From Acidobacteria subdivision 13 bacterium RH2 MAG17b (GTDB taxonomy: Bacteria; Acidobacteriota; Terriglobia; UBA7540): DNA of 35,214 nt. The position numbers and the translations under genes are program-made. Positions within the stretch are counted from its first letter, which is position 1, and the number at the start of each line of letters is the position of its first letter. Positions 1 through 7,782 of this stretch are shown here, piece after piece. The stretch lies in the NCBI GenBank assembly GCA_002197525.1, contig NFUN01000140.1, forward strand, positions 1 to 35,214. Reading direction: 5' to 3'. Below the pieces are notes generated by a model. The model had not been told where the DNA came from and ran no database searches. It saw nothing but the letters and a program-made list of their open reading frames with translations.

Positions 1-2
1 AT

Positions 3-80
3 CAAGCCTTGGGCTATCTCACTCCCCAGCAGTTCTTGGCTCAATCCTCATCTCCTCGAAAGGAACCTGAGTGTCACTAA
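3..80 (+). mobile_element. C-terminal end of an IS transposase (integrase core), cut by the window edge
   Basis: The third frame from the window edge reads QALGYLTPQQFLAQ and runs to a TAA at 78-80. This matches the end of DDE integrase-type transposases (IS3/IS481-like), where a final 'QALGY-TP' motif lies about ten to twenty residues before the stop. Only 25 codons are visible, so it is not possible to say whether the upstream gene is intact. The bases just after the stop (about 71-105) may be the IS right end, but the matching left end is outside the window. Family membership is inferred from the short motif. Confidence 0.6.
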
Positions 81-259
81 TCTACTGGACGAGTACACGC
101 GCTTGACTGAGACAAGCCCCGATTGATAGCATGAGGCCTCGTCCACGGGTTTGGAAATGACTCTGGCGCTGCCTGTCCCGTTCAATTTTCCAGTCGCTTG
201 GCGCCGCCAGCCGAATTCACCACGCCTTCACGCTTGCATCATGAACCGAGGAGATTCCC

Positions 260-1288
260 ATGAAAACCAAGTTGGCGTTACCCGCGAGCCTCGCGCTTAT
301 TCTTAGCGCCACGTTGTTCGCTCTGGCCGGGCCGCAAAGTGTGAGCCCTTCTCGAACTTTCGAATTCACTTATGACGTCCAGCTCACGAACCTCCCGCCC
401 AATGCCCGCACGGTGCGCGTGTGGATTCCGCTGGCGAGTTCAGATGAGCATCAGACGGTGGCGGCGCTCAAAATTTCCGGCTCGGTTCCCACGCGGATCA
501 CGCGCGAGGCCGAATTTGGCGACCGCATGGTCTACGCGGAGATTCACCACCCGCGCTCCGCAACCGCAGACTTTAAGATCGTCTACAAGGTGACGCGGCG
601 GGAATATTCCAAGGGCAATTATGCGAGCCTGATGCGTTACAACGGCGATCCGTCGCAAGCGCCGGTGACGCTGGCCCGGTATTTGCAGCCGGACCGCCGG
701 GTGCCTACGGACGGCCTGATCCGGCAGATCGCCATGTCAAACACTCGCGGCAAGCAGGGTGAAATCGAAAAGGCGTACGCGCTTTACAACTACGTGTTTC
801 ACAACATGCGCTATGACAAGTCCGGGACGGGCTGGGGCCACGGAGACGCTTTGTGGGCCTGCAATTCCCACCACGGCAATTGCACGGACTTTCATTCGCT
901 CTTCATGGGGCTCGCGCGATCCTCGGGAATCCCCGCGCGCTTTGTGATCGGCTTTCAAATTCCCGCCGATTCACACCAAGGGCCGATACCGGGGTACCAC
1001 TGCTGGACCGAATTTTACGCGCCAGGGCCGGGATGGGTGCCGGTGGATATTTCCGAAGCGTGGCTGGACCAGGCGAAGCATGACTTTTTCTTCGGCAGCT
1101 TGGATGCGGACCGCGTCCGGTTTTCAATGGGCCGCGACTTGACGCTCTCCCCCAAGCAGGACGGGAAACCCGTGAATTATTTCGTGTATCCGTACGCCGA
1201 AGTCGACGGGAAGCCGTACAAGTCAGTCAAGGATCAGTTCAGTTTCCGCGACCTTCAAGCCACTCGCATGGCCGCGAACGTTCACTGA
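260..1288 (+). CDS. Secreted transglutaminase-like (papain-like fold) domain protein
   Basis: A 342-residue protein. Residues 1-24 form a signal peptide (basic start, hydrophobic core, ALAG at its end), so it should be exported. An N-terminal beta-rich region (about 33-115) precedes a transglutaminase-like core. The catalytic triad is visible: Cys208 in GNCTDFHSL, His247 in YHCWTEFY, and Asp263 in PVDISEAW. Bacterial proteins of this family act as cysteine proteases, amidases or transglutaminases on peptides or cell-wall material; the substrate here cannot be told. GAGGAG lies a suitable distance before the ATG and fixes the start. It is monocistronic, facing the sigma-factor gene. The 180 bases upstream hold no gene and no clear promoter. 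Confidence 0.85.
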   Translation: MKTKLALPASLALILSATLFALAGPQSVSPSRTFEFTYDVQLTNLPPNARTVRVWIPLASSDEHQTVAALKISGSVPTRITREAEFGDRMVYAEIHHPRSATADFKIVYKVTRREYSKGNYASLMRYNGDPSQAPVTLARYLQPDRRVPTDGLIRQIAMSNTRGKQGEIEKAYALYNYVFHNMRYDKSGTGWGHGDALWACNSHHGNCTDFHSLFMGLARSSGIPARFVIGFQIPADSHQGPIPGYHCWTEFYAPGPGWVPVDISEAWLDQAKHDFFFGSLDADRVRFSMGRDLTLSPKQDGKPVNYFVYPYAEVDGKPYKSVKDQFSFRDLQATRMAANVH

Positions 1289-1323
1289 GCGGGTGTCGCA
1301 AACGATAGGCCTGCACAGGAGAG

Positions 1324-1365
1324 TAAAAAAAATGCGCGCAGGGCCGGAAACTGAAACCCTGCGCG
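1324..1365 (-). terminator. Rho-independent terminator of the sigma-factor gene
   Basis: A perfect 9-bp stem (1335-1343 with 1357-1365, 13-nt loop) is followed, on the minus strand, by a run of eight T. It lies about 70 bases beyond the stop of the minus-strand sigma gene, in the right orientation to end its transcript. Confidence 0.8.
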
Positions 1366-1436
1366 TGAGGAAGGAGGACCAGAGAAAAACCCGATTGGGT
1401 TACATGGCTGACACCAAGGACGAGAACCGGCGGCTA

Positions 1437-2369
1437 CTAAAACATCGCCGTTGGGCGCGGGCCTTCCGATCTCGTTGCCATGAACGCCGCAGGCGCGCTG
1501 GATGCCGCCGGCTGCAAAATTCTCTTCACTTTGTTGCGCAGGTGAGTTAGGGCCGCGCTGTGAATTTGGGAAACGCGAGATTCGTCGATACCCATTTCCT
1601 CGCCGGTCTGCTTCATGGTCATTTCACGCTCATAGTAAAGCGCAATCACCCTACGCTCTCTTTCCGGTAATGCCGCCGCGGCGCGAGCCATGATTTCCCG
1701 CTGCTCGCCCCGGTAGCAAAGATCGAACGGATTCTCGTGGTCATCCGCCGGCAAATTCTTTTCATCCACAATATTCACTTCCGGAATCTGCGTGGGCCTC
1801 ATCCACTCCGTGCCCGTGCTGTTAAGCTCCTGCACGGTTCGATACCATTTCTTCAGGCTGACGCCGAGCGCATGGGCCATCTCATCGTCGCTGACGGAGC
1901 GGCCGAGTTCGGCTTGCAGCCGTTGATAAACTTTCTCCGCGGTCTTGTTCTTGCGGCGCATGTCGCGCGAAGCCGTATCCATTTCCCGCAAACCGTCCAG
2001 GATGGCGCCGCGAATGCGGTGGCGCGCATAGGTTTCGATCTTGACGTGCTTCCGCGCGTCGAATTTCCGCACGGCGTGCAGCAACCCGAGGACGCCGGCG
2101 CCGGCCAACTCCTCAAGCTCCACGTGCTGCGGTAGATGCTCACGCATTTCGAAGGCCACGCGCCTGACCAGAGGCAGGAGCTTCACCGCCAGTTCATCTC
2201 GCTCCGGGTAGCTCTGCGCCGCCGAATGCGCTGAAGCCGGACGCTGCCGCAGATGCGCATCCCGATGGGATAGTTTTGAATTCTTCGGGCGTGAATCGGA
2301 AGTCTTGGAACGTGATGCGGAGCGATTTTCCTGAGCTTGCCGGGTAACGGTGCTGTTGAACGTGGCCAT
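1437..2369 (-). CDS. FliA-type (sigma-28 group) RNA polymerase sigma factor with a long N-terminal extension
   Basis: From the ATG at 2369 the product has 310 residues. That ATG follows a good ribosome binding site (GCGAGGG, 5-6 bases away), whereas the 46 extra codons reaching to 2507 have none. Residues 1-55 are a basic, Ser/Arg-rich tail of unknown role. Region 2 (about 57-145) has the core-binding and -10 recognition helices (VELEELAGAGVLGLLHAV, ETYARHRIRGAILDGLRE). Region 3 is weak (150-200), and region 4 (232-283) ends in a helix-turn-helix with DESRVSQIHSAALTHLR, very like FliA. FliA family members direct flagellar or developmental genes and are about 240 residues long, so this one is longer by its N-terminus. 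No flagellar or anti-sigma (flgM) gene is visible nearby, so the regulon is unknown. A terminator follows. Confidence 0.88.
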   Translation of the reverse strand: MATFNSTVTRQAQENRSASRSKTSDSRPKNSKLSHRDAHLRQRPASAHSAAQSYPERDELAVKLLPLVRRVAFEMREHLPQHVELEELAGAGVLGLLHAVRKFDARKHVKIETYARHRIRGAILDGLREMDTASRDMRRKNKTAEKVYQRLQAELGRSVSDDEMAHALGVSLKKWYRTVQELNSTGTEWMRPTQIPEVNIVDEKNLPADDHENPFDLCYRGEQREIMARAAAALPERERRVIALYYEREMTMKQTGEEMGIDESRVSQIHSAALTHLRNKVKRILQPAASSAPAAFMATRSEGPRPTAMF

Positions 2370-3007
2370 GTGAACCCTCGCTTTGTCGTGGTTTGGGCGG
2401 GCCTTGAAGACCCGCTCGCGCCTGGCATCGATTCGAGGTTTGGGATCGTTCCGTTTCCCGTTTGCGCACACGGCCGCGGGAGCGTGAAACAACGTTTCAG
2501 CGCCCAAGAGCCGCTATTTACTTGACCTCGAATCGCCCTTGCGCACCCTTAGGTTAAGCACGTGGTATGCCAGCTCTAAGGGAATCGCGATTGTGGGAGG
2601 ATGAAGCGCGTTCTCAACCAACGCCGCGTCTAAAAATGGAAGGTCGCGTTACGATTACGGCAACGAGGCGATCAGGGAAACGGAGAATGGAAACCCGCCG
2701 ACGGGCCATCCGGGATGATCCGGTTTGACACACAATATCAATCAGTTACGGCTGACAGGAGGGAAGCGGCAAGGGATCGCGCTGGCGGCTAGTCAAACCG
2801 TATTGCCCAAAAATCCGAGGGTTCAATTCGATGCTGGGTGCGCTTTCTAAAAAAACTCTCACGATTCCCGAAGCCTTGTTTAACCGGTGTTCGAAGCGGT
2901 GAAAAAACGCCCGTCAGTCCCGGATCGGGAATTTGATGTTCCGGACTGGAATAGGTGAAGCCGGCCTGCCCCGCGAGCGCGGCGAGCGAAGCTGACGGAG
3001 AGGCTGC
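2370..3007. other. Long non-coding stretch between divergent sigma-factor and zinc-ribbon genes
   Basis: No convincing gene on either strand. The 295-codon minus-strand frame at 2880-3767 is a shadow of the two zinc-ribbon genes. The stretch must carry the sigma-factor promoter, but no clear -35/-10 pair is seen on the minus strand. A TTGACA hexamer at about 2727 on the plus strand has no good -10 partner. Confidence 0.5.
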
Positions 3008-3035
3008 TCAAGTGGAAGGCGCAAATGGCCGATAA
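3008..3035 (+). promoter_or_regulatory. Candidate FliA-type promoter
   Basis: GCCGATAA at 3028-3035 is identical to the sigma-28 -10 octamer. TCAAGTGG at 3008-3015 matches 5 of 8 positions of the sigma-28 -35 box (TAAAGTTT), with a 12-nt spacer (11 is usual). It lies about 50 bases before the zinc-ribbon gene at 3087 and in the control region beside a FliA-type sigma gene. An exact octamer can occur by chance in a window this size, so it is only a candidate. Confidence 0.4.
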
Positions 3036-3086
3036 AACCATTTGAGAAACAAAATGAGCGCTATTCAGCGAGTGAGAAGAGGTAAC

Positions 3087-3461
3087 ATGAGGCCCGACGC
3101 AGTGAGAAAACCTAACCGGAACCGGCTCGCGCCGCAAGAGCTGCGGGAACCAACCATAGGAATCGTCCCAGGCGAAGTTGCGCCGTGCGGACCTGTCTGC
3201 TGCCTTCAGCACGTGGCTGAAGAGTCGATGAACCGCATGAATCCGGGCGACATCCTGCTGCTTGATGGCGTCGAGTCCTTGCGCGATCTTGTGGACCCGG
3301 CCTTTTATGCGATTCTCGCCTGCCCGGTTTGCGGAAAGCTCGATCTGATCACGCAAGCGCAATACTCCGGGAACGGCTCGGTCATCTGCGACTACGATGA
3401 TTGCTCCTGCCATTTCCGGATAGGCCGGAGGCATGACCTTATTTATCTTCCGGTCAACTGA
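3087..3461 (+). CDS. Small hypothetical protein with a zinc-ribbon-like cysteine pair
   Basis: A 124-residue protein starting at 3087, chosen because AAGAGG stands 5 bases before this ATG; the earlier ATG at 3042 has no such site. The N-terminal 40 residues are basic and Pro-rich. The middle holds a CCLQH segment, and the C-terminal half has CPVCGKL followed about 20 residues later by a CDYDDCSCHF cluster, consistent with one zinc-binding site. I do not recognise the family. It is co-directional with a second zinc-ribbon gene 69 bases downstream and lies behind the candidate FliA-type promoter. Role unknown; a regulatory or scaffold zinc ribbon is possible but not shown. Confidence 0.65.
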   Translation: MRPDAVRKPNRNRLAPQELREPTIGIVPGEVAPCGPVCCLQHVAEESMNRMNPGDILLLDGVESLRDLVDPAFYAILACPVCGKLDLITQAQYSGNGSVICDYDDCSCHFRIGRRHDLIYLPVN

Positions 3462-3530
3462 CGGCTCAACCTGCGGCGCACTTCGCCACTCAGGCGCCGC
3501 GATTTGACCGGGAGGCGGGGTATATAAATC

Positions 3531-3839
3531 ATGACTTGTCCGAAATGCGGTAACGGCAATCCGGAAACAGCCCGCTTTTGCGTCCGCTGCCACATGCCGC
3601 TGCGCCTCACGTGCCCGGCCTGTCAGCACGTGCAGACGCACGGCGGGACGTGCGAAAAGTGCGGTGTTGATTTTCTGAAGTACGCGACGATCCTGCAGTT
3701 CCGGATGGAGCAGACGGTGCGCAGCGAGCGGGAAAAGGCCAAGGCGCGCAACGAAGTGGTCAAGCAAGTTGTGCTGCTGCCCATTACGGGCGGATGGTCG
3801 CTGCTGAAATACGTGAAATCGGCGTTCACCGGCGAATAA
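3531..3839 (+). CDS. Double zinc-ribbon protein
   Basis: A 102-residue protein with two zinc ribbons in its first 50 residues: CPKCGNGNPETARFCVRC and CPACQHVQTHGGTCEKCG. Four CxxC knuckles arranged this way are typical of the double zinc-ribbon (DZR) fold. The rest (55-85) is a charged helix rich in Glu, Arg and Lys, ending in a short moderately hydrophobic tail (VVLLPITGGWSLLKYV) that could touch the membrane. GGGAGG lies about 14 bases before the ATG, a loose ribosome site. It probably forms a pair with the gene at 3087. Proteins of this kind usually mediate protein or nucleic-acid contacts; no specific function can be assigned. Confidence 0.7.
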   Translation: MTCPKCGNGNPETARFCVRCHMPLRLTCPACQHVQTHGGTCEKCGVDFLKYATILQFRMEQTVRSEREKAKARNEVVKQVVLLPITGGWSLLKYVKSAFTGE

Positions 3840-3892
3840 GCGGCCCGAACCCGCCGCGCACGGCGGAGGGCAACCGAATTGCGGCAGGAATA

Positions 3893-5527
3893 CTAATTGC
3901 TGTTGGCCGGGCTGTGCTGGCTGGCCATGTAGCGCTTGGCGTTCGCCACCACTTGCGCCGCCTGCGGCAAACCCTCAATGGCTTTCTCAACGAGCGGATC
4001 ATTTTCCACGGAAAGGCGGTCCGCTTCGCGTTCGCCACTCACCGAACCCACCACTTCCTCCCTGATTCGCAGCTTGATAAAATCCAGGTTCTTTGCCACG
4101 TCCTCTGGAGAAAATGATATCTTTTCCTTCACGAGATAATTTTCAAACGCCATAACCACTGCATCGCCGGGCTCGAAATTTGCGGGCGCGTTTTTGTGTT
4201 CGGACAAATACTGCTTGCCGAAATTGAAGAACACGTCGTGCGCGAGCAGCTTCTGCTGGAAGGGGTTCAGCTTGGGATCCTGAAATTCCACATCGGGCGT
4301 GATGCCGTCTCCGCCGTAAACCTTCCGGCCGCCGTCGGTATATTTCACCTGGGGATGAGCGGGCATCTCCACGTCGTCGTGGTTGTAATAGTCCCAGAGC
4401 GAAACGCCGGAGTAATCCCGCTGGATCAGCCTGCCGCTTGGCGTGTAGTAGCGCGCAGTAGTCAAGGCGAGGCCGGCGTGATCGCTGAGCGGATACACCG
4501 TCTGAACCAGGCCTTTGCCGAAGCTCGGCTCGCCCATCACGAGCGCCCGGTCATGATCCTGCAGAGCGCCGGTCACGATCTCCGCCGCGCTAGCGGTGTT
4601 GCTGTTGATCAGGATAACCATCGGATATTCTTCCGAGTCATTGCCGTTCACCGCATAGTAGCGCCGCTCCCTGGAATTGCGCCCGTAATGGTAAACGATG
4701 AGCTGGTTCTTTTTCAGGAAATGATCGGCCACTTCCACCGCCTGCTGCAACAGTCCGCCGGGGTTATCGCGCAAGTCCAGAACAAGTCCGCGCAGATGAT
4801 TCGCGCCCAGCCGCTTGAGCGCCGAGGTCAACTCATCGTTCGTGGTCTCGTCAAAGTCCTTAACGTGGATGTAGGCAATCCCGGGCTGCAACATAAAGGC
4901 CATATCCACGCTGTGCTGGGAAATCTGCGCGCGCGTGATGGCCAATTCGACGGGATTGGAAGCTCCGGCGCGGCTCACCGTGACGTGCACCACCGTCCCT
5001 TTGGGCCCCTTCAGCATGTTGGCCACTTGGTTGATGCTCAACCCGTCGGTGGATTTCCCATCGACCTTCAGGATCACGTCGCCGGGGCGAATTCCGGCCC
5101 GGCTGGCGGGCGAGCCGTGAAACGGATAATCCACCACGGTCACCAGCCGGTTGAGCTGATTCAGCCGCTGCCGGATCACCATGCCCACGCCGTAATACTT
5201 GCCTTCCTGGTCCTCGCGGAGCTGGGTGAACGCTTTGGGATTAAAAAAGTTGGAGTGCGGATCGAGAGTCCGCAACATGGAAGGGATCGCGCCCACGGTC
5301 ATGCTGCCGGTGGGACCGAAAATGGACCTGTCTGGACTAACAGGATCGGCGTAGTGCGACTGCACCACGCTGTAAACCCTGGTAAACTCCTTCAGGTTGG
5401 CTTGCACGCTCGAATCGTCCGGATTGCCTCCGGTAGCTTCGACGCGGCTCCCGTAAATCCCGCCCAGTATCGCGCCTAGTACAATCATCGAGATCGCAAA
5501 CCACAGCAGGCGCCGAGTCTGATTCAT
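3893..5527 (-). CDS. S41-family C-terminal processing protease (CtpA-like), membrane anchored
   Basis: A 544-residue serine protease. Residues 6-26 are a hydrophobic N-terminal segment (signal anchor), which would place the enzyme in the periplasm. A helical cap (40-105) is followed by a PDZ domain (about 110-195, SPASRAGIRPGDVILKVDG) and the S41 catalytic core. The catalytic pair is visible: Ser313 in NTASAAEIVTG and Lys338 in SFGKGLVQT, with the LDLRDNPGGLL strand before them. C-terminal processing proteases trim or degrade envelope proteins at their C-terminus; the substrate is unknown. It is paired with a paralogue of the same design immediately upstream on the same strand (46-base gap), probably an operon from tandem duplication. 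Confidence 0.9.
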   Translation of the reverse strand: MNQTRRLLWFAISMIVLGAILGGIYGSRVEATGGNPDDSSVQANLKEFTRVYSVVQSHYADPVSPDRSIFGPTGSMTVGAIPSMLRTLDPHSNFFNPKAFTQLREDQEGKYYGVGMVIRQRLNQLNRLVTVVDYPFHGSPASRAGIRPGDVILKVDGKSTDGLSINQVANMLKGPKGTVVHVTVSRAGASNPVELAITRAQISQHSVDMAFMLQPGIAYIHVKDFDETTNDELTSALKRLGANHLRGLVLDLRDNPGGLLQQAVEVADHFLKKNQLIVYHYGRNSRERRYYAVNGNDSEEYPMVILINSNTASAAEIVTGALQDHDRALVMGEPSFGKGLVQTVYPLSDHAGLALTTARYYTPSGRLIQRDYSGVSLWDYYNHDDVEMPAHPQVKYTDGGRKVYGGDGITPDVEFQDPKLNPFQQKLLAHDVFFNFGKQYLSEHKNAPANFEPGDAVVMAFENYLVKEKISFSPEDVAKNLDFIKLRIREEVVGSVSGEREADRLSVENDPLVEKAIEGLPQAAQVVANAKRYMASQHSPANSN

Positions 5528-5573
5528 CGTCTACCCCACCTTATCCCACAGGTTTATGCCATGCGCGCGGTCC

Positions 5574-7214
5574 TTATTGCATCCCGCGGCTCGCCATGTA
5601 ATGCTGCGCGTGGACGAGTAATGCCTTAGCCTGACCCAGGCTGTCTACGGCCTGCCCGACCAGTGGATCGTTCTCCACCACAATATGGTTGGCGGCGTCC
5701 GGCCCATAAATAGTCCGAATCAGTTGAACGCGAATCTGCTCGCGGATGAACGGTTCATTCGCCTTGAACTCCGCGTCCGAAAGAGTGACGTGCTCCGCGG
5801 GCAAAAATTTGCGGAATTCATCCAGCACCTTACGGCCCGGAGTGAAACCGGCGGGGACGGTCTTGTGATGCGCCAGGTAGCTGCGCCCGAAGTCAAAAAA
5901 CACGCCCGCGGCGGCGAGTCTGGTCTCAACCGGATTGAGCTTGCGGGGAGGAACGGGGATGTCAGGAGAGATCCCGCCTCCGCCGTAAACGGTCCGCCCG
6001 CCGTCCGTCATCCGCACCTGGGTGTGGGGCAGCGGCGTGGGGTCATAGTGATTGTAGTAGTCGTAGAGAGAAATATCGGAATAGTCCCGCTGGATCAGCC
6101 TGCCGCTCGGCGTGTAGTAGCGCGCGGTCGTGAGCAGCAGCATGGTGTGGTCGCTCAAAGGGAATTCCGTCTGCACGAGTCCCTTGCCGAAGCTCCGCTG
6201 TCCCATCACCAGCGCCCGGTCGTGGTCCTGCAGCGCGCCGGTGACAATCTCCGCCGCGCTCGCCGTGTTCTGGTTGATCAGCACGACGATGGGATACTCC
6301 GGACCCGTTTCGCCGTTAACCACGTAATAGCGCTGGGAAGCTGAGATGCGGCCGTAATGGTAGACAATCAACTGGCCCTTGCGCAGAAAGTGGCTGGCTA
6401 CGCCCACGGCCTCCTGCAGCAGTCCGCCAAGATTGCCGCGCAGGTCTAGGACAAGTCCGTTCAGGTTCTGCGGCCCGAGCCGGTCAAGGTCCGCCGTCAG
6501 TTCCGAGTTCGTAGTCTCGTTGAACGTATCAATGTGGATGTAGGCGATTCCGGGGTGAAGCATGAAGGCGCTGTCCACGCTGCGCGGCATGATCTTGTGG
6601 CGCGTCAACGTGAATTCGAGCGGCTTCACTACGCCCTCCCGCTGGATGGCCACCTGTACCGCCGTGCCGCGCGGACCCCGCAGCAGATTCGCCACCTGCG
6701 CGGTGTCCATGCCCGCCGTCGACTTCCCGTCTACGGCTTGGATGATGTCGCCAGGCCGTATTCCGGCGCGAAACGCCGGCGAGTCCGGTAGCGGTTCTTC
6801 AACCACCGTCACCATCTTCCCCGTCTTGTCCGGCATCGGCCCGATCTGCATGCCCACGCCGTAATACTTACCCTGCATTTCCTCTTCTAATTGCGCAAAC
6901 CGCTTGGGGTCGAAAAAATTGGAATGCGGATCGAGGACGCGCAGCATGGCAGGGATAGCGCCCAACTTGTTGCTGCCGGAAGGTCCGTAAATGGCGAGAT
7001 TGGGATTAACCGGGTCGGCATAATCTTTCTCAATCAAGCCGAAGACGTCGCTGAATTGTTTCAGGCTGGCGCGGGCGTCTGCTCTCTTGTCCGGGGCGCT
7101 GGCCACTGGGGCCGGGACCGAGATCGGGCCAGGCGCAGGTTGCTGAGCTAAGGCGCTCCATGCGAGGGCCAAAGTCAGCCCCAACATCCACCCGACGGCG
7201 CATACAAATTTCAT
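5574..7214 (-). CDS. S41-family C-terminal processing protease, exported paralogue
   Basis: A 546-residue protein. AGGAG lies 6 bases before the second of two adjacent ATG codons, so 7214 is preferred over 7217. It has a signal peptide ending near SALAQQ, a Pro-rich linker, the same helical cap, a PDZ domain (about 115-205) and the S41 core. Numbered from the preferred start, the catalytic residues are Ser319 (NTASAAEIVTG) and Lys344 (SFGKGLVQT). It is similar to its downstream neighbour over the full length, with near-identical stretches around the active site. The two differ at the N-terminus: this one has a cleavable-looking signal, the other a probable anchor. That suggests a free and a membrane-bound form of the same activity. 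The -10-like TTATACT lies just upstream on the minus strand. Confidence 0.9.
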   Translation of the reverse strand: MKFVCAVGWMLGLTLALAWSALAQQPAPGPISVPAPVASAPDKRADARASLKQFSDVFGLIEKDYADPVNPNLAIYGPSGSNKLGAIPAMLRVLDPHSNFFDPKRFAQLEEEMQGKYYGVGMQIGPMPDKTGKMVTVVEEPLPDSPAFRAGIRPGDIIQAVDGKSTAGMDTAQVANLLRGPRGTAVQVAIQREGVVKPLEFTLTRHKIMPRSVDSAFMLHPGIAYIHIDTFNETTNSELTADLDRLGPQNLNGLVLDLRGNLGGLLQEAVGVASHFLRKGQLIVYHYGRISASQRYYVVNGETGPEYPIVVLINQNTASAAEIVTGALQDHDRALVMGQRSFGKGLVQTEFPLSDHTMLLLTTARYYTPSGRLIQRDYSDISLYDYYNHYDPTPLPHTQVRMTDGGRTVYGGGGISPDIPVPPRKLNPVETRLAAAGVFFDFGRSYLAHHKTVPAGFTPGRKVLDEFRKFLPAEHVTLSDAEFKANEPFIREQIRVQLIRTIYGPDAANHIVVENDPLVGQAVDSLGQAKALLVHAQHYMASRGMQ

Positions 7215-7341
7215 CATAAGCTCCTATGGCATCAGTATAACATCGCGTCCCTCTCCTCGCCGAGACCTAATGAATTAGGATGCTCTGAGCCCGGCTGGCG
7301 GTGCGGAGTTGCTGCCAAAAGATCCAGGCCGAACGGCCGCC

Positions 7342-7410
7342 CTAGCCTTGTGGGGAGACTCCGGCCGGCGCGCCCGCCAGGCGCGGCTCAGGAATTGCGC
7401 CCGCGTTGAT
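7342..7410 (-). pseudogene. Deletion remnant of the EXORDIUM-like gene found at 12068-13054
   Basis: Read on the minus strand this piece encodes INAGAIPEP joined directly to LAGAPAG.SPQG and a stop. Both parts match the protein encoded at 12068-13054, but there they lie about 165 residues apart (about 142-150 and 317-328). At DNA level, 7383-7410 is identical to 12604-12631, and 7342-7382 matches 12068 onward with very few changes. The junction falls where both parent sites carry GAGCCG (the codons for Glu-Pro). This is the scar of an internal deletion, followed by joining to a vapC tail. Confidence 0.7.
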
Positions 7411-7519
7411 TGCCGCCATCGCCATCGAGCACGGCGCAACCGTCTTTACACTCGATCAAGACTTTGCTCGCATCGCCCGCCTGACAGGTTTGGAGTTGTA
7501 CGCCCCTAATGGAATGTAG
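7405..7519 (+). pseudogene. C-terminal remnant of a VapC-type PIN-domain toxin
   Basis: The frame reads LIAAIAIEHGATVFTLDQDF followed by ARIARLTGLELYAPNGM and a stop at 7517-7519. This is the typical end of VapC/PIN-domain ribonucleases: the helix 'ALIAA-A-EHGAT' followed by the last acidic strand 'T-D-DF'. The first ~90 residues of such a protein, with the other acidic residues, are missing; in their place is the remnant at 7342-7410. No vapB antitoxin is visible. It is therefore a fragment and not expected to be active. Confidence 0.65.
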
Positions 7520-7671
7520 AGCCTGCTTTACGCCGCCACGGGCATTAAATCTGAAGAGAGACAGGCGCGCGGCGGGGACGTGCTGGCAGTGCAGGCAGAT
7601 GGCCTGTGCGTGATGATTCTGCGCATTGGTTCCGGCTGCTGGCCTCAATCGCAGACATGCTGAGAAAAGCA

Positions 7672-7703
7672 CGTCTGCGCCACCCGGCGTCTGCGCCACC
7701 CGG
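7672..7703. repeat. Two perfect tandem copies of a 16-bp unit
   Basis: CGTCTGCGCCACCCGG occurs twice head to tail (7672-7687, 7688-7703). It lies in the non-coding stretch 7520-7746, where I see no other gene. It may be a slippage product. Confidence 0.85.
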
Positions 7704-7746
7704 CCACAGACCTGACCTCAAAATCGGAGGACTACGCTGGTTCCTC

Positions 7747-7782
7747 TTGACTTCTTAAATGACATATGTCAAGATATGTCTA
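7747..7782 (+). promoter_or_regulatory. Promoter/operator candidate overlapping the start of the DUF3800 gene
   Basis: A TTGACT -35-like box (7747-7752) is followed by a perfect 12-bp palindrome TGACATATGTCA (7760-7771). The palindrome's right half is part of a direct repeat ATATGTC-AAG-ATATGTC that runs into the ATG at 7776. Symmetric sites placed over a start codon are common operators for small regulators of toxin-antitoxin type. The AbrB-like protein encoded in the same operon is the obvious candidate binder (inference). Confidence 0.4.

Noticed and set aside
1293-1550. An 85-codon plus-strand frame between the transglutaminase and sigma genes
   Set aside because: It covers the sigma-gene terminator and overlaps the sigma 3' end; composition is Arg-rich shadow-like.
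2880-3767. A 295-codon open frame on the minus strand
   Set aside because: It overlaps both zinc-ribbon genes antisense; the plus-strand products have clear CxxC motifs and ribosome sites, this one has neither.
4196-5479. A 427-codon open frame on the plus strand
   Set aside because: It is antisense to the S41 protease, has His/Val-rich low-complexity composition typical of GC-rich shadows, and no ribosome site or family motif.
7388-7699. A 103-codon minus-strand frame with several Cys and His
   Set aside because: It runs across the vapC tail and repeats, has no ribosome site, and matches no family I recognise.
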